From UBA6163 sp041753075 (GTDB lineage: Bacteria > Planctomycetota > Planctomycetia > Pirellulales > Pirellulaceae): a stretch of DNA of 64,000 bases. Below are positions 44,187 through 52,267 of the stretch, one piece after another. The notes beneath the pieces are model-generated. The model saw only the letters and a program-made list of their open reading frames with translations. It did no database searches and was not told the DNA's origin. Position numbers and translations under genes: made by a program. The DNA is taken from assembly GCA_041753075.1 (NCBI GenBank), contig JBGSVE010000063.1, forward strand, positions 62,001 to 126,000, read 5' to 3'. The stretch's first letter is position 1. Each line of letters opens with the position of its first letter.

Positions 44187-45122
44187 CTATCCAATCCGAG
44201 CAAGAACCGTCTCCAGCGTCTTACGCAAGGCCACGCCGCTGGCGCGCAATCCCTGGACTTCCTTTGGCCAAAGATCGATTTGCAGTTGCTCGACAATGCC
44301 GCCGCGACCGACCTTCGTGGGCACCGATAACGCAACATCACGAATCCCATAGCAACCGTTTTGCACCGTACTGACGGGCAGCAGGCATTGGCGATCCAGG
44401 ATCATCGCTTCGATGACATCTCGAATCGCAATCCCAACCGCAAAGCCCGCGCCGCCTTTGCGCTTAATGACTTCGGCACCGCTGCCTTTGGTTCGGGCAA
44501 ACAATTCACCAGCCAATGTGCTGGTCCAGCCCGGATATTTCTCCAGTGGCAAACCACCAATCGCGGCGCTGCTCCAAATCGGCACCATCGTGTCGCCATG
44601 CTCACCCAAGACCAACGCATTAACCTGGGTCGGCGGGGCGGCAAGCTGCTGCGCAATCAAACTGCGAAAGCGAATCGTATCAAGCTGAGTCCCTAGACCA
44701 AGCACTTGGCGTTCGGGCAACCCTAACTTCTTGGCCGCCACATAGGTCAAAATATCGACCGGGTTGGAAACCACCAAAACAATCGCCGATGGCTTCGGAC
44801 CCGCAGCTTTCACATCATTCAAAATCTGCATAAACAGATCGGTGTTGCGATTGATAAGGTCCAGTCGCGACTCTTCGGGTTTGCGACGTAAGCCCGCAGT
44901 GATGCAGATGAAATCGCTCGACGCAATATGCTCATAACCGCCACCAACGATCACTTGGTCGGCAACGCTGGGCGTACCGTGTAGCAGATCCAGCGCATGG
45001 CCCGCAGCGGCTTCGGCGTTCACATCCAACATTGCAATCTCACGAACGATGCCGCCGCATTGCAACGCGAAGCCCGCGCACGAACCTACTAGCCCGCCAC
45101 CGCCGATGATTGATATTTTCAT
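44187..45122 (-). CDS. Lactate/malate-type dehydrogenase of the BMC operon
   Basis: A 311-residue NAD-dependent L-2-hydroxyacid dehydrogenase. Rossmann start KISIIGGGGLVGSCAG; Asp33 in MLDVN favours NAD. The active-site set is complete: Asp148 and Arg151 in TQLDTIRFR, and His175 in LGEHGDTM. The position that selects substrate (Gln102 in lactate dehydrogenases) is Arg80 here, in AGLRRKPEESR, which is the malate dehydrogenase state. In PVM BMCs this gene is called lactate dehydrogenase and would recycle NADH, possibly forming lactate or acting on lactaldehyde-derived products. No encapsulation peptide is seen, so it may act outside or at the shell. Last gene of the operon, 15 bases after the aldolase. 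Confidence 0.88.
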   Translation of the reverse strand: MKISIIGGGGLVGSCAGFALQCGGIVREIAMLDVNAEAAAGHALDLLHGTPSVADQVIVGGGYEHIASSDFICITAGLRRKPEESRLDLINRNTDLFMQILNDVKAAGPKPSAIVLVVSNPVDILTYVAAKKLGLPERQVLGLGTQLDTIRFRSLIAQQLAAPPTQVNALVLGEHGDTMVPIWSSAAIGGLPLEKYPGWTSTLAGELFARTKGSGAEVIKRKGGAGFAVGIAIRDVIEAMILDRQCLLPVSTVQNGCYGIRDVALSVPTKVGRGGIVEQLQIDLWPKEVQGLRASGVALRKTLETVLARIG

Positions 45123-45137
45123 AGTTGTATCCTCAAA

Positions 45138-46013
45138 TTACTTTGCGAGCTGCCGCATCACTTCGGCGGTAATTAGCTTGACTAGCGATTCTTCATCAAT
45201 CGCCGGGGCTGCAGTCACAACCGGCGCGGACCCGGTGCTGCCAGACGAAGTTTTGATCGGCGGCGGTGCATCAAAGGCACGCCGCTCTACCCCCGCATCG
45301 GCCCATGAATCACGGAAGATATCGTTTGCACAAATATCACAATTCTTGAATTCTTCAGTATTACGCGGATCCTTATAGCCCCATTTATCTTTCAATTCGA
45401 GCAACTCGCGTGACTTGCCTTCGGATAGATAGGCAACGTGACCGAGTTGGCGCGCGAGCATCAACATGCGGCAATAAGAATCGAGAATTTCCGTCCACCA
45501 GTAAGCTTGCTCGACCGTTTCGCCATAACTGACCGTACCGTGATTGGCGAGAATCATCACATTCGTTTTGCGCACAAACGGAATGATGGTGTCGGCGAAA
45601 GATTGGCCACCCGGTGTTTCATATTTCGTGATCGGAACGTCGCCCAAGAAGACTTCGACTTCCGGCAAAATACATTGTGGAATTGGTTCGCGGGCAATCG
45701 CAAACGCCGTGGCATGAGGTGGATGACAATGCACAACACTGCGGATATCTTCGCGCTGGCGATAAATTTCCAGGTGCAATAGCGCTTCGCTCGATCGTTT
45801 CTTGCGACCGGAAAGCTGTTTGCCAGTCATGTCAACGAGCGATATGTCGTCGGGCTTGAGAAATCCTTTACAATGCAACGTCGGCGTACACAGTACTTCG
45901 TTTTCGCTGACGCGGACGGTGATGTTTCCGTCATTGGCGGCGGCAAATTGGCGGTTGTAAATGCGCCGACCGATGTCGCACATATCCTGTTTGATTTGGT
46001 GAATGTTTTGCAT
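45138..46013 (-). CDS. BMC class II aldolase (fuculose/rhamnulose-1-phosphate type) with encapsulation peptide
   Basis: A 291-residue zinc-dependent class II aldolase/adducin-fold enzyme that splits deoxyhexulose 1-phosphates into DHAP and L-lactaldehyde. Zinc ligands are in HCHPPH (His95, His97) and ANHGT (His158); the catalytic Glu is in SSEALLH (Glu76). After the catalytic domain, a Ser/Pro/Ala linker (about 250-270) leads to a C-terminal amphipathic helix, EESLVKLITAEVMRQLAK, which is a standard BMC encapsulation peptide. An extra CDICAN segment (Cys225, Cys228) is not typical of the family. The lactaldehyde goes to the acylating dehydrogenase in the same shell. Confidence 0.93.
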   Translation of the reverse strand: MQNIHQIKQDMCDIGRRIYNRQFAAANDGNITVRVSENEVLCTPTLHCKGFLKPDDISLVDMTGKQLSGRKKRSSEALLHLEIYRQREDIRSVVHCHPPHATAFAIAREPIPQCILPEVEVFLGDVPITKYETPGGQSFADTIIPFVRKTNVMILANHGTVSYGETVEQAYWWTEILDSYCRMLMLARQLGHVAYLSEGKSRELLELKDKWGYKDPRNTEEFKNCDICANDIFRDSWADAGVERRAFDAPPPIKTSSGSTGSAPVVTAAPAIDEESLVKLITAEVMRQLAK

Positions 46014-46073
46014 TTTTGTTTGATGTATGAATAACGTTTTATGTAAAAAGGTTTCAGTTGTAAGAATTGAGCG

Positions 46074-46355
46074 TTATTTCAAACGCACTTCGTCCAAAAT
46101 GGCGACAATCGAAGCGTCCAAGGGTTTGATCTCCGGTGCAAAGGGTTGTGCAGCCTCTGGGCCTTCAGCGACGGCAACCAAGGTGCCGAATCCGCTGCCG
46201 ACCAAATCCCAGGCGACGATCATTTCCCCACCCAGCGGTTGCTGGTCAATGTCGGTGGCGCTCATCACCTGTTCGACGCATCGCAACGTTGCAGCATGCA
46301 ATGTCGGATGCGATCGCGACAAAGTCACGGTGCCAACGGTTCGTGCGATCATCAT
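46074..46355 (-). CDS. BMC-P (EutN/CcmL) shell vertex protein 1
   Basis: 93 residues of the EutN/CcmL fold; pentamers cap the vertices of the icosahedral shell. Family pattern: MIARTVGTVTLSRSHPTL, GEMIVAWDLVGSGFGTLVAVAEGPEA and DASIVAILDEV. One of three BMC-P genes in this operon. Its start overlaps the stop of the small unknown BMC gene by 4 bases. Confidence 0.95.
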   Translation of the reverse strand: MMIARTVGTVTLSRSHPTLHAATLRCVEQVMSATDIDQQPLGGEMIVAWDLVGSGFGTLVAVAEGPEAAQPFAPEIKPLDASIVAILDEVRLK

Positions 46356-46657
46356 GTTGAAGTTCCTCGCGAAATCGCACAGCGTTGACGTTCGATCTTA
46401 ATACCACGATCGCGGGCCTCGTCGCGCGCCAGCGGCGTGACAATCGCTTTCGCGGCGACGGTAATCGACAATGTTTTTTGTGGTATTGCGGCAATGGTTG
46501 CCGCCGTGATCAATCGTTCACTGACGAAGTGATCGCCGGTAGTTTGGGTCTGGATGTTTGATTCCAAATGCAAACGACGAATGACCTCGCGGACTATTCG
46601 TTCGATGAATTCGTCGATTTGCGATCTGGTTTGCATGGGTCGTTTAGTTGGCTGCAT
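46352..46657 (-). CDS. Small BMC protein: encapsulation-type helix plus EutQ-N-like domain
   Basis: 101 residues of unknown function. The N-terminal helix SQIDEFIERIVREVIRRL (residues 12-29) has the same amphipathic pattern as the encapsulation peptides of the other BMC enzymes. The second part, ERLITAATIAAI and AIVTPLARDEARDRGIKI, resembles the N-terminal region of EutQ (LITANDIRAA, ITPEAREVAE). There is no room for the EutQ cupin. The gene sits between two BMC-P genes and overlaps both, so it is surely part of the operon. It may link cargo to the shell or be a scaffold (inference). The start is uncertain: ATG 46657 is used, ATG 46636 is an alternative that keeps the helix. Confidence 0.78.
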   Translation of the reverse strand: MQPTKRPMQTRSQIDEFIERIVREVIRRLHLESNIQTQTTGDHFVSERLITAATIAAIPQKTLSITVAAKAIVTPLARDEARDRGIKIERQRCAISRGTST

Positions 46658-46907
46658 CAATCAAGCCGAGGACGCTCCAGCGCGCCGGTGTATTTGTATG
46701 TTTGACAATATCGCGGACCAGCAACGCATCGCTGGTAATCATCACTAGGTCATTGGCTTTCGCACCATAAGGATCGATCGCAATCAATGGCGGGCCGTCG
46801 CTATCTCCACTGGCCAGCAGCGGTTGGATGACAACCAAACGCGAGCCGTCCAAGCTGGCGTGCTTGGTCGTGGCGTGAGTCGTTCCGAGGATGCGTGCGG
46901 TTTGCAT
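46644..46907 (-). CDS. BMC-P (EutN/CcmL) shell vertex protein 2
   Basis: 87 residues; MQTARILGTTHATTKHASL, RLVVIQPLLASG and DLVMITSDA match the EutN/CcmL fold. Pentameric shell vertex. Its stop overlaps the start region of the small BMC protein. It starts 23 bases after the aldehyde dehydrogenase stop. Confidence 0.95.
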   Translation of the reverse strand: MQTARILGTTHATTKHASLDGSRLVVIQPLLASGDSDGPPLIAIDPYGAKANDLVMITSDALLVRDIVKHTNTPARWSVLGLIDAAN

Positions 46908-46930
46908 TGAGTGTTCTGGCGATGCGCTAC

Positions 46931-48355
46931 TTAGACAACGTGCAAGTCGTCGATCAGGCTGCAGCGACGTTCGCGAGTAAACGTGTACGGAGTGGTGACA
47001 CCTTCACCGGTGGGACCGGCAATCGAAAACGAGAGATAGCCTTCGCCGCCCAAGCCCAACGACGCCATGCACGGTCCGTTCTTGACAAACAGCGTGGTAT
47101 CGAGCTCTTTGGCCATCTTGGTCATGTTGCCCACGTCGCGACTGTGGATGATTGCGGTATGCCGAAAGCCGTGTTCATATTTTTTCGCCATCGCGATTGC
47201 ATGGTCAACGTCGCGGGCGCGGACAAACGGGACGAACGGCATCATTTGTTCAACGGCAACGAACGGATGGTGCTCGTCGGTTTCACCAAAGATCAGTTCG
47301 CACTCGGCCGGAACACTGATTCCCGCGGCGGCGGCCAAGACCGCTGCATCGCGACCAATAAAATCTTTGCAGGCGGCGTCATGTTTGTCGTCGCCGACTT
47401 TCACGATCGCCTTCGAGGTTAGCGCGGCAATCTGCGAGGCATTGAGCTGGACCGCACCGGCGCGGCGCATTGCAGCCATCATCGCATCGAACACGGACTC
47501 GACGACAAAGACTTCTTTCTCGGCAATGCACAGCAAATTATTGTCATACGAAGCGCCTTGAATGATGCACCGTGCGGCGCGATCAAGGTCCGCAGTTTCA
47601 TCGACCACCACCGGCGGATTGCCAGGACCGGCGACGATTGCCCGCTTGCCACTGTTGAGCGCGGCGCGAGCGACGGCCGGTCCTCCGGTGACGCAGATCA
47701 AGGCCACGCTGCGATGCTTGAACAGCGCGTCGGCGGATTCCAAAGTCGGCTCGGCAATCACGCACACCAGATTGTCGATACCAATCTCAAGATGAATCGC
47801 TTCGTTAAATCGCCGAACCCCTTCGGCGGCAACGCGCTTTCCCGACGGATGCGGATTGACGACAACGGTGTTTCCTCCAGCGATCATGCTGACGGCGTTT
47901 CCGGTGATCGTTGGCAAGCTGTGCGTCACCGGCGTGATCGCTCCGATGACACCAAACGGGGCGCGTTCGATCAGGGTGATTCCATGATCTCCGCTGTAGG
48001 CCTTGGTTTCGAGAAACTCGACGCCGGGACTTTTTTCTCCAAGCGTGCGGAGCTTTTCAATCTTATGCTGCGGGCGACCGACCTGGGTTTCTTCCATCTC
48101 CATCAAACCGAGCTCTTCGCATTGTTCGATCGAGATTTTGCGAATCACATCAATCGCTTTGCGGCGATCGGCAATCGGACGCTCGCGCAATTGCTCGAAC
48201 GCGGAGCGGGCGGCGCGGACGGCGGAATCGGCGTCGTAAAAAACGCCATGGTGTCCGCCGGCCGACATTGGCTTGGCATTGATTCCCGGTGGCAGCGGTC
48301 CGACTTCGCTCAAGACCTGAGCCACGATGCTGCGAATGAGGTTTTCGTCGTACAT
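46931..48355 (-). CDS. pduP: BMC CoA-acylating aldehyde dehydrogenase (PduP-like)
   Basis: A 474-residue enzyme oxidising lactaldehyde (or propionaldehyde) with NAD and CoA to the acyl-CoA inside the shell. The N-terminal encapsulation peptide is DENLIRSIVAQVLSEVG, followed by a Gly/Pro linker (about 20-35). The catalytic Cys is Cys276 in DNNLLCIAEKE, as in PduP/EutE. The cofactor loop is in VALICVTGGPAVARAA. Three bases separate its start from the upstream BMC-P stop. With PduL and acetate kinase it makes an acyl-phosphate and ATP branch. In PVM BMCs the product would be lactyl-CoA (known family role, not shown here). Confidence 0.94.
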   Translation of the reverse strand: MYDENLIRSIVAQVLSEVGPLPPGINAKPMSAGGHHGVFYDADSAVRAARSAFEQLRERPIADRRKAIDVIRKISIEQCEELGLMEMEETQVGRPQHKIEKLRTLGEKSPGVEFLETKAYSGDHGITLIERAPFGVIGAITPVTHSLPTITGNAVSMIAGGNTVVVNPHPSGKRVAAEGVRRFNEAIHLEIGIDNLVCVIAEPTLESADALFKHRSVALICVTGGPAVARAALNSGKRAIVAGPGNPPVVVDETADLDRAARCIIQGASYDNNLLCIAEKEVFVVESVFDAMMAAMRRAGAVQLNASQIAALTSKAIVKVGDDKHDAACKDFIGRDAAVLAAAAGISVPAECELIFGETDEHHPFVAVEQMMPFVPFVRARDVDHAIAMAKKYEHGFRHTAIIHSRDVGNMTKMAKELDTTLFVKNGPCMASLGLGGEGYLSFSIAGPTGEGVTTPYTFTRERRCSLIDDLHVV

Positions 48356-48358
48356 GAT

Positions 48359-48670
48359 TTACTCGTTCCGGTTGTAGACCGATTGTTTTTCAACGTGAAC
48401 ACTGTCGATGATGCCGATGACCGCAGCATCGATGGGTAGCTTTGTCGTCTCGGGCATGAGACGGGCGCTGCTGCCTTGGACGATCAACACAAAGTCGCCT
48501 TCACCGGCACCGAGTGTGTCAACGGCGATGAAGGTGCGACCCGTTGTGACCAACGAGTCACGCTGTTTGTCGTTGATGCGATATGGTTCGACGATCAACA
48601 GCTTTTGGCCGACCATCGATTCGGCTTTCTGCGTACTGACCACCGATCCGGTGACGCGGGCAATGAACAT
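48359..48670 (-). CDS. BMC-P (EutN/CcmL) shell vertex protein 3
   Basis: 103 residues: MFIARVTGSVVSTQKAESMVG, KLLIVEPYRI, TFIAVDTLGAGEGDFVLIVQGSSAR and VIGIIDSV, all EutN/CcmL-like. The ATG at 48670 is used; the open frame runs further upstream into the acetate kinase gene. Together with the other two BMC-P genes it caps the vertices; three different pentamers in one operon is usual for PVM loci. Confidence 0.95.
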   Translation of the reverse strand: MFIARVTGSVVSTQKAESMVGQKLLIVEPYRINDKQRDSLVTTGRTFIAVDTLGAGEGDFVLIVQGSSARLMPETTKLPIDAAVIGIIDSVHVEKQSVYNRNE

Positions 48671-48681
48671 GAAGTGGGTTC

Positions 48682-49872
48682 TTATGACTTGGATTGGAGC
48701 AAGGCGACGCACTGGCGCGCGACGATCAATTCTTCGTTGGTCGGAATGACCCACAACTGCACGCGGCTTGAATCAGCATGAAAGGTCGCTTCGCCGGATA
48801 GCGTCTTGTTCTTTGCGGAATCAACAATGATGCCGAGTTCCTCGAGACCGTGACAAACCGCGGCGCGAGTCAGCACACCGTTTTCGCCAATGCCACCGGT
48901 GAAGACGATTGCGTCCGCACCGCCGAGCGCCATCAACATGCCGCCGAGATGTCGGCGAATCTCTTCGCTGTAAACATCAAGTGCCAGTTGGCATCGCTCA
49001 TCGCCCGCTGCGGCGGCGGCTTCGAGGTCACGCATGTCGCCGCTCTTGCCGCTGATTCCCAACAATCCACCGTTGCGACTCATCTCGGCCAAAACTTGAT
49101 CGAGCGACAACCCGGTTCGCGCCACGATCAACGGAATCGCGAACGGATCAAAGTCGCCGACGCGATTGTTTTGCGGCAGTCCGGTTTGCGGCGTCATGCC
49201 CATCGTCGTCATGACGCTTTGGCCGCCTCGAATCGCGGTCAAGCTGCTGCTGCCACCGAGATGACAAGAGATCACGCGCGCATCCGCACGGCCCAGCAAT
49301 TCCGCCGAGCGCGTGGCAATGAAGCGGTGACTGGCACCGTGGAATCCCCATTTTTGGATATGAAAGTCAGTCGTCCATTGATGCGGAATGGCGTAGGTCT
49401 TTCGCGCGGCCGGAATGGTTTGATGAAACGCAGTTTCAAACGCGGCCACCAACGGAATGCCCGCAATTTGGTCGCGCATCGTTTTCATCGCCGCGATGTA
49501 CGGCGGATTGTGGGCCGGGGCCGCTTCGTTCATCTCGGCCATTGCGTCGAGCACGTCGTCGTTGACCAAGAACACACCCGACAAGCGTCCGCCATGCACG
49601 GCCTTGAATCCAATCGCGGCAACGTCGGAAGCACTTTGCAGCACGCCATGCGCCGGATCGGTCAATTGGTCGAGACATGCTTTGACCGCGACACCGTGAT
49701 CGCGAACGGGTAGCTCGCGCACGTCGCTCCAATCGCCAATGGTCACCGACGAGCGGCTGGTCGCGTCGCCAATCCGTTCAACGCCTCCGCGCGCCCGCGT
49801 TTGCTCGTCGCTCATGTCGAGCAAACGATACTTGAAGCTGGTCGAGCCAAGGTTGGCAACAAGTACAAGCAC
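48682..49872 (-). CDS. ackA: Acetate kinase-like enzyme of the BMC operon
   Basis: 396 residues of the acetate/butyrate kinase (ASKHA) fold; converts acyl-phosphate and ADP to acid and ATP. Recognisable blocks are VLVANLGSTSFKYRL (usual NxGSSSLK), KWGFHGASHRFIA with the active His, and VFTGGIGENGVLTR. The usual HLGNGAS is HLGGSSS, and the usual GTRSGDIDP is NNRVGDFDP with the Arg kept, so this is a divergent branch and may prefer lactyl- or propionyl-phosphate. Starts with GTG. No encapsulation peptide is visible, so ATP may be made outside the shell. It sits between a BMC-P and a BMC-H gene. Confidence 0.9.
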   Translation of the reverse strand: MLVLVANLGSTSFKYRLLDMSDEQTRARGGVERIGDATSRSSVTIGDWSDVRELPVRDHGVAVKACLDQLTDPAHGVLQSASDVAAIGFKAVHGGRLSGVFLVNDDVLDAMAEMNEAAPAHNPPYIAAMKTMRDQIAGIPLVAAFETAFHQTIPAARKTYAIPHQWTTDFHIQKWGFHGASHRFIATRSAELLGRADARVISCHLGGSSSLTAIRGGQSVMTTMGMTPQTGLPQNNRVGDFDPFAIPLIVARTGLSLDQVLAEMSRNGGLLGISGKSGDMRDLEAAAAAGDERCQLALDVYSEEIRRHLGGMLMALGGADAIVFTGGIGENGVLTRAAVCHGLEELGIIVDSAKNKTLSGEATFHADSSRVQLWVIPTNEELIVARQCVALLQSKS

Positions 49873-49924
49873 AGTGGATGACGATGTTGAAGGTATTCGG
49901 GTCGAAACGTCTGACGAAATCGGA

Positions 49925-50194
49925 TTAGCCGAGAAACGCTTCGGTCAATCCGTCAGCCGGCCGGGCGATAATGTGGCTGCTGACCAATTCACCGGCGGCC
50001 TGGGCCGCAGCGGCACCGGCTTCGACGGCGGCGCGAACGCTGCCGACATCACCGCTGACGATCGTGGTCACATAGGCTCCACCGATGTCGACGCGTTTAA
50101 CGATTTCGACATTGGCCGCCTTGGCCATCGCGTCGGTAGCTTCGATCAGGGCAAGCAGGCCTTTGGTTTCAATCAGGCCGATGGCAGTATTCAT
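49925..50194 (-). CDS. BMC-H shell hexamer protein 2
   Basis: 89 residues of one Pf00936 BMC domain: AIGLIETKGLLALIEATDAMAKAANV in outline, GGAYVTTIVSGDVGSVRAAVEAG, and IIARPADGL. Hexamers tile the shell facets; the pore loop is around KRVDIGGAYV. Close paralogue of the next gene. Two BMC-H, three BMC-P and no BMC-T is the usual PVM set. Confidence 0.97.
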   Translation of the reverse strand: MNTAIGLIETKGLLALIEATDAMAKAANVEIVKRVDIGGAYVTTIVSGDVGSVRAAVEAGAAAAQAAGELVSSHIIARPADGLTEAFLG

Positions 50195-50245
50195 ATTTGA
50201 TTCTCAACGAAATGGATTTGTAGATTGGTAGGGAAACAATGCGGA

Positions 50246-50551
50246 TCAACCTGCGGACTCAGGTGCCTTGGTCTTGAGCACTTTGCTCAAATCGGCGTGC
50301 GGTCGCGGAATCACTTGGACGCTAATCACTTCACCGATACGCCCGGCCGCGGCGGCACCGGCATCGGTCGCGGCTTTGACGGCGGCGACATCGCCACTGA
50401 CAAACGCGCTGACCAATCCGCTGCCGACCTTGTCCCAGCCAAGGAAGGTGACGTTGGCGGCTTTCATCATCGCATCGCACGCTTCGACGAGCGCGATAAA
50501 GCCTTTGGTTTCAATCATACCGAGCGCGTCGTTCACTTTTGCTTTTGCCAT
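50246..50551 (-). CDS. BMC-H shell hexamer protein 1
   Basis: 101 residues, one BMC domain: ALGMIETKGFIALVEACDAMM, WDKVGSGLVSAFVSGDVAAVKAA and VIPRPHADL. A short Lys/Ala tail (KVLKTKAPESAG) extends past the fold. Hexameric facet protein. It lies between pduL and the second BMC-H gene. Confidence 0.97.
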   Translation of the reverse strand: MAKAKVNDALGMIETKGFIALVEACDAMMKAANVTFLGWDKVGSGLVSAFVSGDVAAVKAATDAGAAAAGRIGEVISVQVIPRPHADLSKVLKTKAPESAG

Positions 50552-50607
50552 TTTTAGGTCTCAAACGTTGGAGGGATTCACGGAAGTTAGGAAAGGGACG
50601 GGACGGG

Positions 50608-51348
50608 TTAGTGTTTACAGCCACAATCGCTGGCTTGTTTTTGCAGTTGGATTTCGCTGGCAACGTCAAGGTTGCAAGCGTTGCCTTCATCAGTATCGAT
50701 ATGCACTTCGAGCTTGGCCGCTTTGTCAGCGCGAACCAGCAGATCATCGAACGTGATTGAACACAGCGGACTGCGCACGCTCAATCTCATCAGGTCGCCG
50801 TTGGCCACGCCGAAGTGTGCGGCGTCAGCCATGTTCATGTGTACGTGGCGGGCGGCGCGAATAACGCCGCGTTCCAGTTGTACGGTTCCGGCGGGACCGA
50901 CCAGCACGCATCCCGGTGTGTCATCAATGTTGCCACTGTGCCGAACCGGGGCATCGATTCCCAGCGAGATCGAATCAGTAAACGCAAGTTCAACTTGGCT
51001 CTGCGGTCGCGTCGGACCCAGTACGCGAACGCTTGGCAACATCCGCCGACGCGGGCCAACGATCATCACGGTTTGCTCGGCGGCGAAGAAGCCGTCTTGG
51101 TACAGGTCTTTCTCGGGATTCAGCTTCGCGCCCTTGCCAAACAAAATTTCGACATGTTCGTCGGTCAAGTGACAATGCCGCGCCGAAATACTGACGCGCA
51201 AATTCGGTTTGCCATCGACCCAACCAAGCGGCGACACGCCCAGCAGCGACGGCTCGCTGCGTTTCGCCGCGCCGCCTAGGGACGCGCGAATCGCTTGACG
51301 CACAAGCGCTTCGATTTGGTTTCGATTAAGTGTTGCAGTAGTCGTCAT
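50608..51348 (-). CDS. pduL: BMC phosphotransacylase PduL
   Basis: A 246-residue zinc-dependent phosphate acyltransferase, unrelated to Pta, that swaps CoA for phosphate and so recycles CoA within the shell. Two beta-barrel halves: His ligands are in ISARHCHLTDEH and in IRAARHVHMNMADA. The N-terminal helix NRNQIEALVRQAIRASLGG is an encapsulation peptide. The C-terminus ends in a Cys/His-rich DCGCKH. The ATG at 51348 is used; the longer frame overlaps the regulator gene. First structural gene after the regulator, with a 26-base gap. Confidence 0.94.
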   Translation of the reverse strand: MTTTATLNRNQIEALVRQAIRASLGGAAKRSEPSLLGVSPLGWVDGKPNLRVSISARHCHLTDEHVEILFGKGAKLNPEKDLYQDGFFAAEQTVMIVGPRRRMLPSVRVLGPTRPQSQVELAFTDSISLGIDAPVRHSGNIDDTPGCVLVGPAGTVQLERGVIRAARHVHMNMADAAHFGVANGDLMRLSVRSPLCSITFDDLLVRADKAAKLEVHIDTDEGNACNLDVASEIQLQKQASDCGCKH

Positions 51349-51374
51349 CAGTTGATTTGGAAAAGGGAGATGAG

Positions 51375-52139
51375 TTAATCCGCCAATACTAATTCGACAC
51401 CCACGTCGCGCAGCCGCTGCTGCCAAGGTTGTGGCAGGTCTTTGTCCGTGACCACCATGCTTACTTCATTCATTCCGCATAATCGTGATAGGCTGGCGCG
51501 ACCGAACTTGCTGCTGTCGGCCACAATGATCGTTTGCTTGGCGATCCGGCGCATCGCTTTTTCGGTTTCGACGAGCAACAGATTGCTGTTGTAAAAGCCG
51601 TCGTCGTCAATTCCGGCGACGGACAGGAACGCCTTGTCAACTCGCAACGTGGCGAGTTGGGCATCGGCCATTGGTCCAATCGTGACGCCGGTTCGTTGTA
51701 ACACACAACCGCCGATCAACACCAAATCGATCCGTTCGCAACTGCTCAACAAGTTGGCCACCGGCAGGCTGTTGGTGACGACTTGCAAAGGCTTGCTAAC
51801 CAATTGCCGGGCGATTTCGTAAGCCGTGCTGCCGCCGTCTAGCAAGATTGTTTCGCCGTCCATCACACGTGTCGCCGCCGCGATCGCGATCTCGCGTTTT
51901 TGTGCGACGGCGCGGTCACCGCGCGAATCAAAGACCCGCATTTCAGCCGGCGAACCGGTCCAAAAAACACCACCGTGTGTCCGCCTGGCCTCGCCCAATT
52001 GCTCCAAAAACTCGACGTCACGCCGAACCGTCGATTCGCTCACCGACAACGAATCGGCCAGGTCCGACAAGGAAGCAAATCCTCGCGTTTGGACGATTCG
52101 CCGAAGCTCGCCTCGGCGCTGTTCGCTGACAAGTAACAC
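51375..52139 (-). CDS. DeoR-family transcriptional regulator of the BMC operon
   Basis: About 254 residues. The N-terminal DeoR helix-turn-helix is typical: RRGELRRIVQTRGFASLSDLA, then SVSESTVRRDVEFLEQLG. The C-terminal sugar-phosphate-binding domain follows with LLDGGSTAYEIARQL, VLIGGCVLQRTGVTIGP and IVVADSSKFGR. DeoR proteins usually repress until a phosphorylated sugar binds; here probably fuculose- or rhamnulose-1-phosphate (inference). The start is uncertain: GTG 52139 gives normal spacing; TTG 52151 is possible. First gene of the BMC operon, so it may autoregulate. Confidence 0.9.
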   Translation of the reverse strand: MLLVSEQRRGELRRIVQTRGFASLSDLADSLSVSESTVRRDVEFLEQLGEARRTHGGVFWTGSPAEMRVFDSRGDRAVAQKREIAIAAATRVMDGETILLDGGSTAYEIARQLVSKPLQVVTNSLPVANLLSSCERIDLVLIGGCVLQRTGVTIGPMADAQLATLRVDKAFLSVAGIDDDGFYNSNLLLVETEKAMRRIAKQTIIVADSSKFGRASLSRLCGMNEVSMVVTDKDLPQPWQQRLRDVGVELVLAD

Positions 52140-52267
52140 TGGGGAATCCAAGCACAGAATGAATAGTAGCTTCCACTTCCTGACAGATTTTCGTCATCTA
52201 CTGGGAAAATGCAAGTGCCTGGCAGTCGTAAATTACCTATTTTTACAATTCGAGGCCAAATTGGCTC

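Noticed and set aside
47558..48439. A 293-codon open frame on the plus strand
   Set aside because: Antisense to the BMC aldehyde dehydrogenase; no domain recognised.
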